The notes: a model not told the origin generated them from the sequence alone. A stretch of 64,000 nt of DNA from Notospermus geniculatus (GCA_002633025.1 NMRB01000342.1:106375-170374), one strand, 5' to 3'; shown: positions 42,100 to 53,667, counted from the first letter of the stretch. A program made the numbers and translations.

Positions 42100-42401
42100 A
42101 GCCACTGCCTTATTTACAAGCCAAATTTGGCTCACACGTTGGCTTGAAGTTGGCTAAGCCTGTATCTTGATGGGAGTAGCCAAATATGGCTGCATGTGAG
42201 CCAGTAAACACATTGGCTAGATTTACAAGCCAGTGGCTCAACAAATGAGCCATTCTGATTGGCTTAAAAATGGCTCAAGCAGATTTAATGGCTCATATTG
42301 AGCCACCCGTGGCTAATCAATGGCTAGATTACTTTCTAACACCTCAGATGGCTCATATTGAGTCAGTACTGGCTGCGAATGAGCCACTTTTATTTGCAGT
42401 G
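42100..42401 (+). mobile_element. EnSpm/CACTA-like right terminus with TGGCTCA subterminal repeats
   Basis: Over 15 copies of TGGCT(CA)/(TG)AGCCA in both orientations within 300 bp, ending GAGCCACTTTTATTTGCAGTG at 42401. CACTG-type ends with dense short subterminal repeats are characteristic of EnSpm/CACTA elements. It lies 3.2 kb downstream of the transposase, in the expected orientation for its 3' end. No left end (CACTGCAAATAAAAGTGGC) was found in the window. Confidence 0.7.
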
Positions 42402-42579
42402 CACGCCATGTGCGACATGTGCGATGTGGAGTATCCGTTTCTACTGGCAACCGTACCAACCTCGTCCCCGGTGCTGTATGTGAATCCAGGTGGCGGAGAA
42501 CAATGACGCTCTCCATTGACCACTCTCCAGTCTCCAGTATCCAGGGTTTTCGAATACCCTAAAAATTGTCTAACTTCTA
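42402..42579. other. No feature recognised
   Basis: Unique-looking flank outside the EnSpm-like end. Confidence 0.4.
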
Positions 42580-42687
42580 ATAATACCGTAATATAGAGGG
42601 GTAGCATAATGGTAAATGGAAAAGTTTGTAATATACCTAAGCTGTTCCACCTACCATTATGCTACCCCTACTATATTACGATATTAT
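42580..42687. mobile_element. 108-bp MITE-like hairpin
   Basis: TACCGTAATATAGAGGGGTA...GGTA pairs with TACC...TACCCCTACTATATTACG. No ORF. Confidence 0.65.
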
Positions 42688-43424
42688 TTGAACTTAAAAA
42701 AATTTTATGACCTGGACTCGCGTCGAGGTAAGTTGGATTCTCCCGTACGTGTCAAATAATAATAATAAATAAATATCCAACGTTAAATTCAACAATCTTA
42801 AATGTAAAACAATGGAGAACCGGACGAACTAACGTCACCAAGTGGCGCTGCGAGCGGTGCTACCAAAGTTTGTTTTCTAACGTTATTTCCATTTATTTTT
42901 GGCGTGAAAACAACCCTTTTGATTCAGTCTCCTGGCATTAAAATTTACATCGTCTTGTAGCAGATGAAAATTTCTGCATATTTCGGTATTTCCTTAAAAT
43001 AAGAGACACGATGGCGATAATAGAGAGCTTGATAACCGCTACTTATCCTTAAACCGAAACCTATACATGTACGTATCCCGATACGTGTTTGCGTTCTGAC
43101 GGATCTTTAATTCATTTGAGAAAGCACAACTTTTACGGAAGTGGATACGTAAACCTAGATAAAAGACGATCACTGATTGGGCTAAATACAGGGATCCACC
43201 AATGGCTGGGATTCTTACAGCGGATAAAAACACAATCTCCTACGGAGAGGTAAGACGGTTTCACCTTACTGACTCTGCCAACGGGTCCGGACTATTTCTG
43301 CGGATGATAGTAGATTTCAATACATGTCAAATGGAATTGAAGTATTTCATGGGTCCGTGCAAAAAAACTTTTCGTCGACCTACTTTTATCTGATTGGTTC
43401 ACACTTTGGGTTGCGGGTAATGTA
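42688..43424. other. No gene recognised
   Basis: Mixed unique sequence; a short open frame at 43202-43393 shows no family features. Confidence 0.35.
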
Positions 43425-43433
43425 GGACCCTGG

Positions 43434-43520
43434 GGCCTTATTCACGAAAGGCCCGCAAAATTTGCGTGCACGCAAAGTGCCATTTTTGCGATATTTCTTA
43501 TTCATGAAGCAAACAACAAG
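43434..43520 (+). repeat. One-ended copy of the GGGGCCTTATTCACGAA family
   Basis: GGGGCCTTATTCACGAA followed by AATTTGCGTGCACGCAAA, matched in inverse at 52095-52162. No second end seen here. Confidence 0.6.
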
Positions 43521-43679
43521 AGAGACATCCCTCAAATCCTTTCCCTGATGTGCTCACCTTCCTCCCCTGCAGCATAATTCGCTATAGACCAAACCATACC
43601 TTTTTTGACACAAGGGCAATACTGCACTGTATAGGTACCTTTAAATCAAGCATGTCATTGTCAAGTGTGATTTGGAAGT

Positions 43680-44286
43680 ATTGATCAGTCTGATGTCTGA
43701 GGTGTCTGAAATCACATGATGGACGTTTCAAATCAGTAGCTTTATACCCCTAATTAAGATTCTTAAAATCGTTCATAGGAATCCCATTGCAATATTTATA
43801 CAGACTTGTACTACAAATTGAGGTGTCTATGTACAGCTAACTTTTTTCTCGCCGGTTTTAGACCCCATAAATGTATTACCAATAGATAGAAATGTGGCAC
43901 TTCTCAGTCAGTTAGGCCTGTTTAGAATATGAGATAATTATTATTGGTTATAAAAATGTCATTTTCAGTGATTTTGATGGATTTGGAGCAAAATTTGACA
44001 TATACGTCATTTCTATGTTACAGCGATGTCATATAATGTTTAAAATATAGCTATCTGACTGAGAAGTGCCATATTTCTATCTGTTGGTAATACATTTATA
44101 GGGTCTAAAACCGGCCAGAAAAAAGTTAGCTGTACATAGACACCTCAATTTGTAATACAAGTCTGTGTAAGTATTGCAATGGGATTCCTATGAACGATTT
44201 TAAGAATCTTAATTAGGGGTATAAAGCTACTGAATTGAAATGTCCATCACGTCATTTCAGACACCTCAGGTATCAGACTGATCAAA
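43680..44286. repeat. ~607-bp foldback
   Basis: TTGATCAGTCTGATGTCTGA...GTGTCTGAAAT on the left pairs with the right end TATCAGACTGATCAA. Arms of about 250 bp pair through TTTATACCCCTAATTAAGAT, CGTTCATAGGAATCCCATTG, AATTGAGGTGTCTATGTACA and AGAAATGTGGCACTTCTCAG. The loop is AT-rich. Confidence 0.85.
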
Positions 44287-44699
44287 AATCCATGTTGGAT
44301 CTGGTCACGAAATTGGTAGTCAAACTGAAAAATTTGGGGTCTGGCTCATGGACTATAAACAAAAAAGGAAAAAAAATAACAGGGGGCATCTAATTGCATT
44401 GACATAAAGGAATATCTACTCCTGTTGCCTGTAAAGGCATGAAAATTCATTCAAATGGACAAAATTTTGATCAAAATTGGAAAAAAAATTGCTTTTGCAG
44501 TATTTTTGCCCCACTACTCCCAAACGGTGTGACCAATCTCCAAAATATTTGGCCTGTCCTCATTGTGCCGCAAAGGCCATCTTCTGGTACCGGTAGAAAT
44601 TTGAGCCAGATCTGCCGACCCCGCAGGTTACCACTTTTTGCAGATTTTGCATGGTCCACTCGTGCAATGACACTTAAACAGCTTTCTAAGCTTCATATC
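44287..44699. other. No feature recognised
   Basis: AT-rich sequence between the foldback and the duplicated segment. Confidence 0.35.
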
Positions 44700-46519
44700 A
44701 CACATTTGTCAGGGTTGATACTGGTTGCCCAGGACTCCAGCCTCACATGGCCCACTTATCAAAATAGAGTTTAAAAGTTTAATTCACTTAAAATTATACC
44801 TTGAGAGGTTTTTAAGCACATCTGTGAAGCTGGAGTTTCGGCTCATTTTTGTTAGTGTTATTCGTGCACTTCTACCTGTGAGCCTACCGCAGTTAAGCCC
44901 CAGTAACATATCCACTCCGGGGCCGTACGACAAGTAAAATTAACAGACATTTTGGCCAATTTCTACGGTGCCCAGTTTGATCCAGTCTAATTTCCACTTA
45001 TCCATTGATATTTTTTGAGGCGATTTCGGCATAATTCATCTTAGATCCGTGTTTCAGTCTCTAAAAATCGTACGGCACCTGAGGTGGATTTGTGACCTAG
45101 GCTTTAGTGCATACTTAACCGTACATCCGATCAAACTTATCATACTGCGATACTCCCAAGGGAGTCATCAGCCGGGCCAGGGGAAGCTCATGCACAACTA
45201 ACATGAACAAAACAAAACAAAACAGCTAAGCAGTTAGTGCAGTGGTTAAGGTAAAAAGCAGAAGCAGGCTAGAAGCAGCAAAGTAAATGTCCAACCCTCA
45301 CAAGTTGAAACACTATGGGACCTTATTCACGAAGCCTCCGTAACTCTGCGGAACCTGCGTAAACTATTGTCAATTTGCGGACAACATGACAAAAAGCAAA
45401 GGATTTGCGTACCGGTACCCTTAAAGTTACGGGGGCTTGGTGAATAAGGTCCCAGGTTCTGAAATGTTTAGCCGAGTTTCCTATGTCTGGACCATGAAAA
45501 AGTGGGAATGAATGTCCCCCCCACCCCCCACCCCCAACGGGAGTGAATCATCCATCCCTCAAGATACGAGGGGGGGGGACTTAGGCCTATGTAGCTCCTG
45601 TGGCAAATCCATTGAGTGATTGACAGCTCTCCCACAGCTGGATAGCCTTTCTCCTGACTGACACTGACTGGAGCCCAGTGCATTTATTTTAACACAAAAA
45701 TTATGCCGCAAACGATTCCTGGATTATATCAGTAAACCTAGCCTACTGGGTATCTCTGGCTGGGTGGACAAACTATAGGTAGGGCTTACCGGTACCGGTA
45801 GCCTACAGTATAGCCAAGAGTAAATAATCTTTATTTACTCTTGGTATAGCCTATAGACCTGGGTATAGCCTAGACCACTGAGAATCAGGCAGAGTGGCAT
45901 GACAAAATACAACACTTTGAACCTGTAAATAGGCCTAGGCCTATGTAGCTAAATATTTTAACACTAGGCCTAGGCCTACCTTGTTCGGATCAATCCTACC
46001 TTGTTCGGATCAATACAATTGTATTGTGTTATTTCATAATTCTTAAAATTAAAATTTTGTAACGTTACAGCATTCAGGACTTTAGTTTATTTCATTTGGA
46101 TGAACCGGCTCATGTCCAACAGGGTTTTGGCTCAAATTTCAATGAAACTGGCTCATTATTTCCCCTGGTTTTGGCTCGAAGTATTTGTGTCGGAATGAGC
46201 CAGTACAATATGGCTCTAAGCAAAATCAGCCATTTTATGAGCCAGTAAAACGGCTCATTTGCCAGTCTTCTGGAAAAAGAGCCATTTTTACTGGCTCGTA
46301 GCATTGTAATGGCTCAAAAATGGCTAAAATCTTTCATAATGGCTTACCAGTGGCTCAAATTGTATATTTCATCTCATTTGGCTCTCTTTGAGCCATTAAT
46401 GGCTAAAACAGAGCCAGCATTATTTGCAGTGTNAACTAAGCCATAATTTTAGCCATTTTTGAACACCGGAGCCAGCCAGTATTTTTTTGGCTCATGGTAA
46501 GCCACTTTTATTTGCAGTG
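44700..46519 (+). mobile_element. Second EnSpm-like element, 3' part only (non-autonomous or truncated)
   Basis: Shares the body segments listed for 41330-41720 and ends in a TGGCTCA/TGAGCCA cluster (46100-46519) with TAAGCCACTTTTATTTGCAGTG at 46519. A second, internal TTATTTGCAGTG stops at 46431, next to a single N at 46433. No transposase sequence is present. It contains the MITE at 45317-45453. Confidence 0.65.
45317..45453. mobile_element. 137-bp MITE, GGGACCTTATTCACGAA ends
   Basis: GGGACCTTATTCACGAAGCC and GGCTTGGTGAATAAGGTCCC form nearly perfect inverted ends, with CCTCCGTAAC/GTTACGGGGG continuing the arms. Its ends resemble the repeats at 43434 and 52162. No duplication of the target was found. 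Confidence 0.75.
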
Positions 46520-47364
46520 TGGGTGTGCTGAGTCATCGACGGACATGCATGCATGCATGACGGGACGGCGGACGGAGAGCCATGATTTCGTGTAGTCCTA
46601 TAAGCAGCCTATGTGCATACTACACTGCGTGTGTGCCTCGCGTCACGACAAAATGACGTTACGTCAAAAGCGAGATGTACTACTGCGTGCGTGCGGGCCT
46701 CGCGTCACGACATAATGACGTTGCGTCAAAAGCGTGATGCACTGAATATTGAAAAATCAATAATCGTGAAGTAGGTCACTGATTCACCCGGTTCAGGGCA
46801 TGTTTAAACCCGACGACAGAACTTGTGTTTTAAGAATGGTGTTCGGGGTTAAAGAGAAGTAGGCCTAGGTCTATTTTTACTTTAGTGGTCCATTAAGATG
46901 ATCAGACTATTCAAGGCGAGATCTATTTTTAGAACAAAATCTATTTTTAGATTGCTGCGTCATCGATGAAGAGATGCGTATGATTGACCTTGAGCGATCT
47001 ATTTTTAGAACAAAATCTATTTTTAGATTGGGAAGGCTGGGTGTACTTGGTTGACCTCGGGTACTGCGGTGTGAGTGAAGGGGATCCGAGCAGTGTTGGA
47101 ATCGCGTGCCAAAACGCGTTTCAAACTGTAAAATTTAAAATCATGATCCCAAATGTGGAAAAATATACACCCCATCGAAGAAATAAAACTTTTAACAAAA
47201 TATTAGAGTAAACTAATCAAGAAATCGAATAAGCTGTTGAGAGAAAAACGCGAGATAAAAACAAAAAGAAACACAAATTCTCCCTGGACCAGGTAAATTT
47301 TTGGGATGCTGGGGTCGGCAGATCGATAGCTTTCCTTTAGGTCCGCATCGGGAGGGCCTAGGTC
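46520..47364. repeat. Short tandem duplications upstream of the polymerase gene
   Basis: 46640-46735: two ~66-bp copies with GCCTCGCGTCACGACA and AATGACGTT. 46917-47035: the unit GATCTATTTTTAGAACAAAATCTATTTTTAGATTG twice, about 80 bp apart. No ORF with family features. Confidence 0.6.
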
Positions 47365-47397
47365 TATATATATAGGGCGGGGTCGGCAAGTCAGCAT
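47365..47397 (+). promoter_or_regulatory. Core promoter of the polymerase gene (TATA box and initiator)
   Basis: TATATATATA at 47365-47374, then an initiator-like TCAGCAT at 47391, 26 bp after the TATA start, and a start codon in the strong context CGCCATGG at 47415. Spacing fits a focused RNA polymerase II promoter. Confidence 0.55.
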
Positions 47398-47414
47398 CCA
47401 TTTCAATCATCGCC

Positions 47415-49895
47415 ATGGATGAGGATACATCATACGAGTGCTCTATTTGCAATGCTACATACACTAGGAAGGATAACTTACAGCGACACATGAAAAGTCA
47501 TGGAGAGGATCGTGTTAGTTGTGACATCTGTGACAGGAAGTTTGCGAGGGCAGACAAGTTGGAACGCCACAAACGCACGCACTTGCCACACCAGCAACGT
47601 TTCAAATGTGACATTTGTGGAAAGGACTTCAACAGAAAAGACAGCATGGCCCGCCACATCAAGAATCACGAGACAAGTGGATCAGCAACGAACCCCACAG
47701 CTACAGCAACTCCAAGTCGTCGTCGGAAACGTCATTATAACGCGGTAGTGGAAGAAGGAGACGTGGGGTATGTACATTACGCTTCTTTTTTTTTCCCGAA
47801 AATTTCCAGGGCTTTCAAGCTCTGCCAGACCTACCTATACATTGTATGATTTAGCGTATTTTGTACGCTTTGGGTTGGTTCAAAACTTGGCATTGGCATC
47901 GGCACTGACAATGGCATTGGCAATAGCATTCAAGAGGGGGAAATCTGCCCACTTGCTCATCGGTCAGACTGGCCTCACCGGCAGCTGTTGAGTTTAAGGG
48001 ACAGTCTGTGAGATCACTTAAAGCGGTAGTGGGCTAGATGTCCTTGCCTTGTTGTGAGCTCTCTGTGGATTCATTTCCACCAGATACCTTGTTCTGAGGC
48101 AGCATTTCATGCTTTAGAAACAAGTGCAGACTGAACCAGTGGGTTCCTGTTGATTGAAAGGCTTGAACCATGGGTAATTTGCAATTTTGTACACCAAAAT
48201 ATGCAATTGTACACTTTTTAGGGAACTTTTTGCTCGTAATTGTACACCAAAATATACGATTGTACACATTTTGGGGAAACTTCTTCCCCCAAAATTGAAA
48301 ATGGGGTAGGCAGGTCTGTCTTTCCCAGATCACGGTGAGATGATCTTGTTTTCCACAACTTTTCAAGTCTGGATTTTAAGCATTGTGAAATTTCTTGTCT
48401 TTCCAGAGTGCCAAGACCACAAGAGACCCAAAAGCGAGCCCGACTTGAACGAGAAATTGATATTCCAACCTTTGTAACACCGGCACAGGAAACAGTCTAC
48501 CGTGAAAATTGGGCGCAGATTCAAACTCGGCAACAAGTGAACGGCCGCCGTCGGCATTGGTACAACGTCATGTTAGAGTCACCGTCCCAACAAGAATTGG
48601 AGATCGCTTTTCAATCAGTACACGAACAACAGAGAAACCAGTATAAAATCAACTACAGCTTTGGATTCATTCTCTACAACAACGTGACCGGCGCCCGCAG
48701 GTACTACCACGCAAGCAATAATACGAGGGTTTTAGAGCAGTCGATGTTAATTCAAAGCCCGAACGACCTGAATCGTCTTCTGTCCATCCTCGGAGACATT
48801 GACATTTTGGAGTATGCGCGCCAACAACGGCCCAACAGCCAATGGGTAGTCGAGATGGTTACCAACGTGCTGATCTATGTCTACCCCCTCCATACGCAGC
48901 CGATCGGAGCCGGCGACTCAACTTTACCACAACATATAAAGGACAACCGAAGTATCATTTCCCTAGATCGTAATCATCACACTGGAGATCAATATAAAGA
49001 CAATCTGTGTTTCTTCCGCGCGCTGGCGCTACATCGGGGACATCCCATAACCAGTCTAGAGAGAGCCACCGTGGAATTATTTTTGGAGTACTCGGCTAAA
49101 ATGGAGACAAGACCAACCATCTGCAACTTCCCCGGTGTTAGATTACACGAACTCCCCAAGATGGAGGACATTTTCAACACCCGAATTCAAGTCTACAGTT
49201 TGAATGAAGAGGGGCAAGCTGAGATGATTAGACGGAGCACATCCAACCACAAAAGCACGCTGTACCTGAACCTACATGAGAATCACTTCAGCTACATCAA
49301 GGACTTTCACTCGTATGCCAAAGCCCACAAATGTCGCAGCTGTGAATCCGTTTTCACCCTCAGCTACCACTGCACCAGACATGAGAAAACGTGCAAGGGA
49401 AAAACGAGGTTCATTTTTCCGGGCGGCGTGTTCAAACCACCGGCAAGCGTTTTCACCAGGATGGAACGTCACGGCATAGACCCACCGCCTGTCGACGAGC
49501 AATTCTATCCGTATCGAGCCACCTACGATATAGAGTGCTACATGGATAAAGTGGATGACAAGACGGATACAGAAAAGCTCAGATGGATTGCCACACATCG
49601 CCCTGCATCGATCAGCGTCTGCAGCAACGTTCCAGGCCATGCCGAAGCAGTATGTTTTGTATCATCTGGCGACGAAACACAGCTCGTGAATGACTTTATG
49701 GAACACTTGGAGATCATTGCCGATAAGACCCACAAGTTGGTGGAAGAGCGGTATCGGGATCTGACAGCCACATTGCAAGTACTGGCAGACAAAGAGAAAC
49801 AGCTGCTGGATGAAAAGGTGGAGATGGAGGAAGAAGAAGAAGAGGGAGTGGAAGAAGAAGAAGTGATCGATGAAGATGGCGATGTTGAAGAAAAA
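47415..49895 (+). CDS. Polinton-type family-B DNA polymerase, N-terminal part (C2H2 fingers + OTU-like + exonuclease start)
   Basis: Exon 1 is 47415-47767 (donor GTATGT, phase 2) and exon 2 starts at 48407 (acceptor TTTCCAG). The join restores a Gly codon and keeps the frame. Exon 1 encodes three C2H2 fingers (C9/C12/H25/H29; C36/C39/H52/H56; C65/C68/H81/H85) and a basic RRRKR. Exon 2 encodes a region with DNLCFFRALALH (about 48999-49035) and NHFSYIKDF (about 49280), which resembles the Cys and His boxes of OTU peptidases. Next come a CRSCESVF...HCTRHEKTC finger and ATYDIECYM (about 49516), the ExoI motif of B-family polymerases. A Glu-rich insert (MEEEEEEG) precedes the gap. The family replicates linear element DNA, in many members with a protein primer. 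Confidence 0.8.
48180..48290. repeat. Tandem pair in polymerase intron 1
   Basis: ATTGTACACCAAAATAT(G/A) occurs twice about 58 bp apart with similar flanks. Intronic. Confidence 0.65.
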
Positions 49896-50586
49896 NNNNN
49901 NNNNNNNNNNNNNNNNNNNNNNNNNNNNNNNNNNNNNNNNNNNNNNNNNNNNNNNNNNNNNNNNNNNNNNNNNNNNNNNNNNNNNNNNNNNNNNNNNNNN
50001 NNNNNNNNNNNNNNNNNNNNNNNNNNNNNNNNNNNNNNNNNNNNNNNNNNNNNNNNNNNNNNNNNNNNNNNNNNNNNNNNNNNNNNNNNNNNNNNNNNNN
50101 NNNNNNNNNNNNNNNNNNNNNNNNNNNNNNNNNNNNNNNNNNNNNNNNNNNNNNNNNNNNNNNNNNNNNNNNNNNNNNNNNNNNNNNNNNNNNNNNNNNN
50201 NNNNNNNNNNNNNNNNNNNNNNNNNNNNNNNNNNNNNNNNNNNNNNNNNNNNNNNNNNNNNNNNNNNNNNNNNNNNNNNNNNNNNNNNNNNNNNNNNNNN
50301 NNNNNNNNNNNNNNNNNNNNNNNNNNNNNNNNNNNNNNNNNNNNNNNNNNNNNNNNNNNNNNNNNNNNNNNNNNNNNNNNNNNNNNNNNNNNNNNNNNNN
50401 NNNNNNNNNNNNNNNNNNNNNNNNNNNNNNNNNNNNNNNNNNNNNNNNNNNNNNNNNNNNNNNNNNNNNNNNNNNNNNNNNNNNNNNNNNNNNNNNNNNN
50501 NNNNNNNNNNNNNNNNNNNNNNNNNNNNNNNNNNNNNNNNNNNNNNNNNNNNNNNNNNNNNNNNNNNNNNNNNNNNNNNNNNNNNN
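49896..50586. other. Assembly gap inside the polymerase gene
   Basis: Run of N. The flanking polymerase frames do not agree across the stated gap length, so the gap size is approximate or an intron lies within it. Confidence 0.99.
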
Positions 50587-52100
50587 CCAGAGCGTGGTGG
50601 GATTCGATGCGAACGCCTTGTATCTGTGGGCCTTATCACAACCGATGCCAACTGGGTTTTATAATAGAAGAAAGGAGGAGAATAATTTCAAGCTGGAGAA
50701 ATCGTTTAAGTGGGAACAGCAGGCTTACGAGTGGCTCTCCTGGAAAGCACACGCAGACGGCACAAACATCACCCATCGACACAAAGATGGCCACGAAATC
50801 AAAATAGGCGCCAAGAGTGTTCCTGTAGATGGCTACAGTCGGGAGCTGAATAAGATCTACCAATTCCACGGCTGTCTCTTTCACGGTCACCGATGTTGGA
50901 TTACGCGACACCACGACGTCAATCCAGTCAACAACATCCCACTGGACACACTTCGCAAAAAGACCGAGGCAACAACTTCCTATTTGAAGAAGAATTATCA
51001 AGTAGAAGAAATCTATGAATGTCAATGGAAGAAGATGAAGTCATGCGGAGAAATCAAAACCTTCCTCGAACGCTTGCATTGTAAAACCCAGTGGAGTCGC
51101 CAACACAAGAAAAGCGTCGCGCGTGAAGAGATCCTACGAGCGGTCCAGAATGAAGAAATATTCGGTATCGTAGAATGCGACATCGGTGTACCGGAAGACA
51201 AGTTGGAATTCTTCGACGAAATGCCACCGATTTTTAAGAACGCGGAAGTAAGTCTGGATGACATCGGAGACCACATGAGGGACTTCGCAGAAGCTCACGA
51301 TCTACTCAAGAAACCACGGAAGATGACCATCGGGAGTTTCTTTGGGGAGCGGATAATGCTTATAACGCCACTGCTGAAATGGTACTTGGACCACGGGCTC
51401 GAATGTTCAAAGATCCACCAAGTGGTGGAGTACACCCCAAATGCTTGTTTTGCTCCTGCAGCATCACGCGTATCAGACGCCCGACGCCAAGGAGATGTCG
51501 ATCCAGACAAGAGCATACTGGCTGAAACGGAGAAGCTTTTCGGGAATTCATATTATGGCAAAACCGTCACCAACAAAGAGAAGCACACGAAAGTCAGTTA
51601 CTTTAAAGAGGGGGAGCACGCCATCGAACTGGATCGCGCTGTCAGTCGAAATTCATTCCTGGACTTGACCAAGATGTCGGATGACGCCTACGAAGTTATA
51701 AGTTCGCCTAACTCCATCAAGTTGGATCTTCCGATTCAACTGGGTTTCTTCGTGTATGGATACGCCAAACTGAGGATGTTGGAGTTCTATTATGATTTCA
51801 TGTGCGAGGCCTTCGACAAGTCCGATTTTGAATATTGTGAGATGGACACTGACTCAGCTTACATAGCATTCAGCAGTGATGATTGGAAAGATCTCCTCAA
51901 ACCATCCTACAGAGCGAGACACAATGAACGGATCGAAGAAGCCCACCAGCTGGGGATAAGATACAAGCCAGACAGCGAACTCAATTGGTTTCCCCGTGAA
52001 TGTTGCGACGAGCACAAGGCATATGATAAAAGAACTCCAGGTCTCTTCAAACTGGAATGGAAGGGAGACGGCATCGACGTGAATACCACGCATCGCATAA
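50587..52100 (+). CDS. Polinton-type DNA polymerase, catalytic part, 3'-truncated
   Basis: Continues the polymerase after the gap. Motif A VVGFDANALYLWALSQPMPTG-type at 50594-50655; then the conserved insert VDGYSRELNKIYQFHGCLFH (about 50826-50885), similar to a Vsr-like endonuclease-fold segment seen in this family; motif B KLFGNSYYGK at about 51535-51565; motif C DTDS at 51846-51857; finally GLFKLEWKGDGI. The usual C-terminal tail after this point is missing: from about 52095 the frame runs into the GGGGCCTTATTCACGAA repeat and stops at 52156. No integrase, capsid, ATPase or protease gene is next to it, so it is a fragment of an element or a solitary copy. The frame is otherwise open and the catalytic residues are intact. 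Confidence 0.82.
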
Positions 52101-52162
52101 TTTGCGTGCACGCAAACCGATCGCAACGCAAATATTTGCGATCTCTTCGTGAATAAGGCCCC
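52095..52162 (-). repeat. GGGGCCTTATTCACGAA-family copy truncating the polymerase
   Basis: On the minus strand it begins GGGGCCTTATTCACGAA at 52162 and contains TTTGCGTGCACGCAAATTA. Homologous to 43434-43520. Its other end is not seen, so the junction may be a deletion breakpoint. Confidence 0.65.
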
Positions 52163-52442
52163 TGGTACGCAATACTGCTACCAGGGGTCGTGCAGTGGGT
52201 GATCAGAATGCGTCACGACCTATACTTAACAAGCAGTTATAAATGGATTTGACAGAAATAAAATTCAGTTTCTGCGATACCCAACAACGTTGGGGAATTT
52301 GACGTCGCCTTTTCAGGAGCCTAAAGTTTTGGGAAGGCGTCGGTACACTTTTCACTCTGTTTTGCAAATATAAATTTGGAGAAATCAGTGTTTTTGTGCT
52401 GACAGACCGACAACGTAACTGCTAAACTCGTTGGGCCGTATG
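52163..52442. other. No feature recognised
   Basis: Flank between two repeats; no polymerase C-terminus found. Confidence 0.45.
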
Positions 52443-52578
52443 CACCAACGAAGATTATCTTGAACTCAGGTTGAGTCACAACTTTTCCATTGTCACATCA
52501 TGCCCTGGTAAACATGAACAATTGAAAAGCTGTGGCTCAACCTGAGTTCAAGATAATCTTCATTGGTGCATACGGCCC
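52443..52578. mobile_element. 136-bp MITE, GGGCCGTATGCACCAA ends, possible GTT duplication
   Basis: About 43-bp inverted arms with one mismatch (GGGCCGTATGCACCAACGAA... against GGGCCGTATGCACCAATGAA...). GTT stands at 52440-52442 and 52579-52581. Terminal GGGCCGTATGCAC is shared with the dimer at 36297-36547. Confidence 0.8.
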
Positions 52579-52842
52579 GTTGCGTTCTCTGTGAGCGCCC
52601 GGATCGGATGCAAGTGGGTTACGTCAGCAGCCTTCACACATACTGGCGACGTATTACGTAAAAATGGGTCGATCAGGATAGGTTTATTGTAAGCGGTTTC
52701 TACTGAGCGCCGTATTCACGAACTTATCTATTGTGGGAAATGTAGCTCAACGTATCGGAAATTTATTCAACCACAAAATTGATGACGTATTTCGCTTAAT
52801 CAATCCGTTTCAGGATCGGGATAAGGATAAGTAGGCGGTTCT
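52579..52842. other. No feature recognised
   Basis: Flank between two MITE-type elements. Confidence 0.4.
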
Positions 52843-52847
52843 CAACC

Positions 52848-53630
52848 CAGGGCCGGCGCGGCCATTTTTCCATTGAGGGGGTACACCATCAATAGGGGCA
52901 CCTACATACAGAGCGAGAGGAGGGCCGTAGCTGGCTTTTTTCCGCTAGGGAGGCATTTTAAGCAGATAAGCTCAACGGACGTAGGCTTCGCCTCCCAGCA
53001 TGGCGCCGAAGAGGCCGGTTTTGTGGGGGGGGGGTCTGGGGGGCCTCCCCCAGGAAAATTTTGAAAATTAGAAGCTCTGAGATGTGATTTTAGGTCAATT
53101 TCCTGCACCCTGAGACACGGAATATAATGATCTTTTTTCCCATATGATTTTGCTGGAAAAAAAATGTTTTTGAACGATTGGCCTGGGCCCCCCACCCCCA
53201 TCCCTATGCTAGGTACGGGTCTGGAGAGGTTAAAGCGAATCGACAGTCGTTTTGTAAACAGAAGGATGATGTTTGTAAACATTCCCCTCACAGCCAATCA
53301 GAATGCAGGAAATTAGTGTTTGTAAACAAAGATTCGTCCCCTTTTGCATTCAAATTTTTGGCTGACAAATCGCTTTAAGTATAATTTCAAAGCACAACGA
53401 ACCCAAATGCCCTGCTCCCCCGAGAAAATTTTTATTCTGAAGTACCGGAAACGCGATTTCCTGGCATCTGGGCGGGTGGCGATGGACATAACACTTGGAG
53501 GGGCGTGCAAAGTGCCCTTTTGGGATTTGCGTGCCCTTTTCAAAAGGGCACCCCAACCAAAAAGGGCACAACACCCACAATTATTGAGGGGGTAAATACC
53601 CCCCTTACCCCCCCGGCCGCGCCGGCCCTG
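52848..53630. mobile_element. 783-bp hAT-like non-autonomous element with 5-bp duplication
   Basis: Ends CAGGGCCGGCGCGGCC and GGCCGCGCCGGCCCTG are perfect 16-bp inverted repeats. CAACC flanks it at 52843-52847 and 53631-53635. CAGGG ends with a 5-bp duplication fit the hAT5 group. The interior has no ORF that looks like a transposase. Confidence 0.75.
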
Positions 53631-53667
53631 CAACCTCACTAATGGCAACGTCCTTATCTAATTTTTT

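Noticed and set aside
48408-48410. Start codon of a separate polymerase gene at 48408
   Set aside because: This is GTG just inside an exon whose acceptor joins in phase to the zinc-finger exon; no ATG is in that position.
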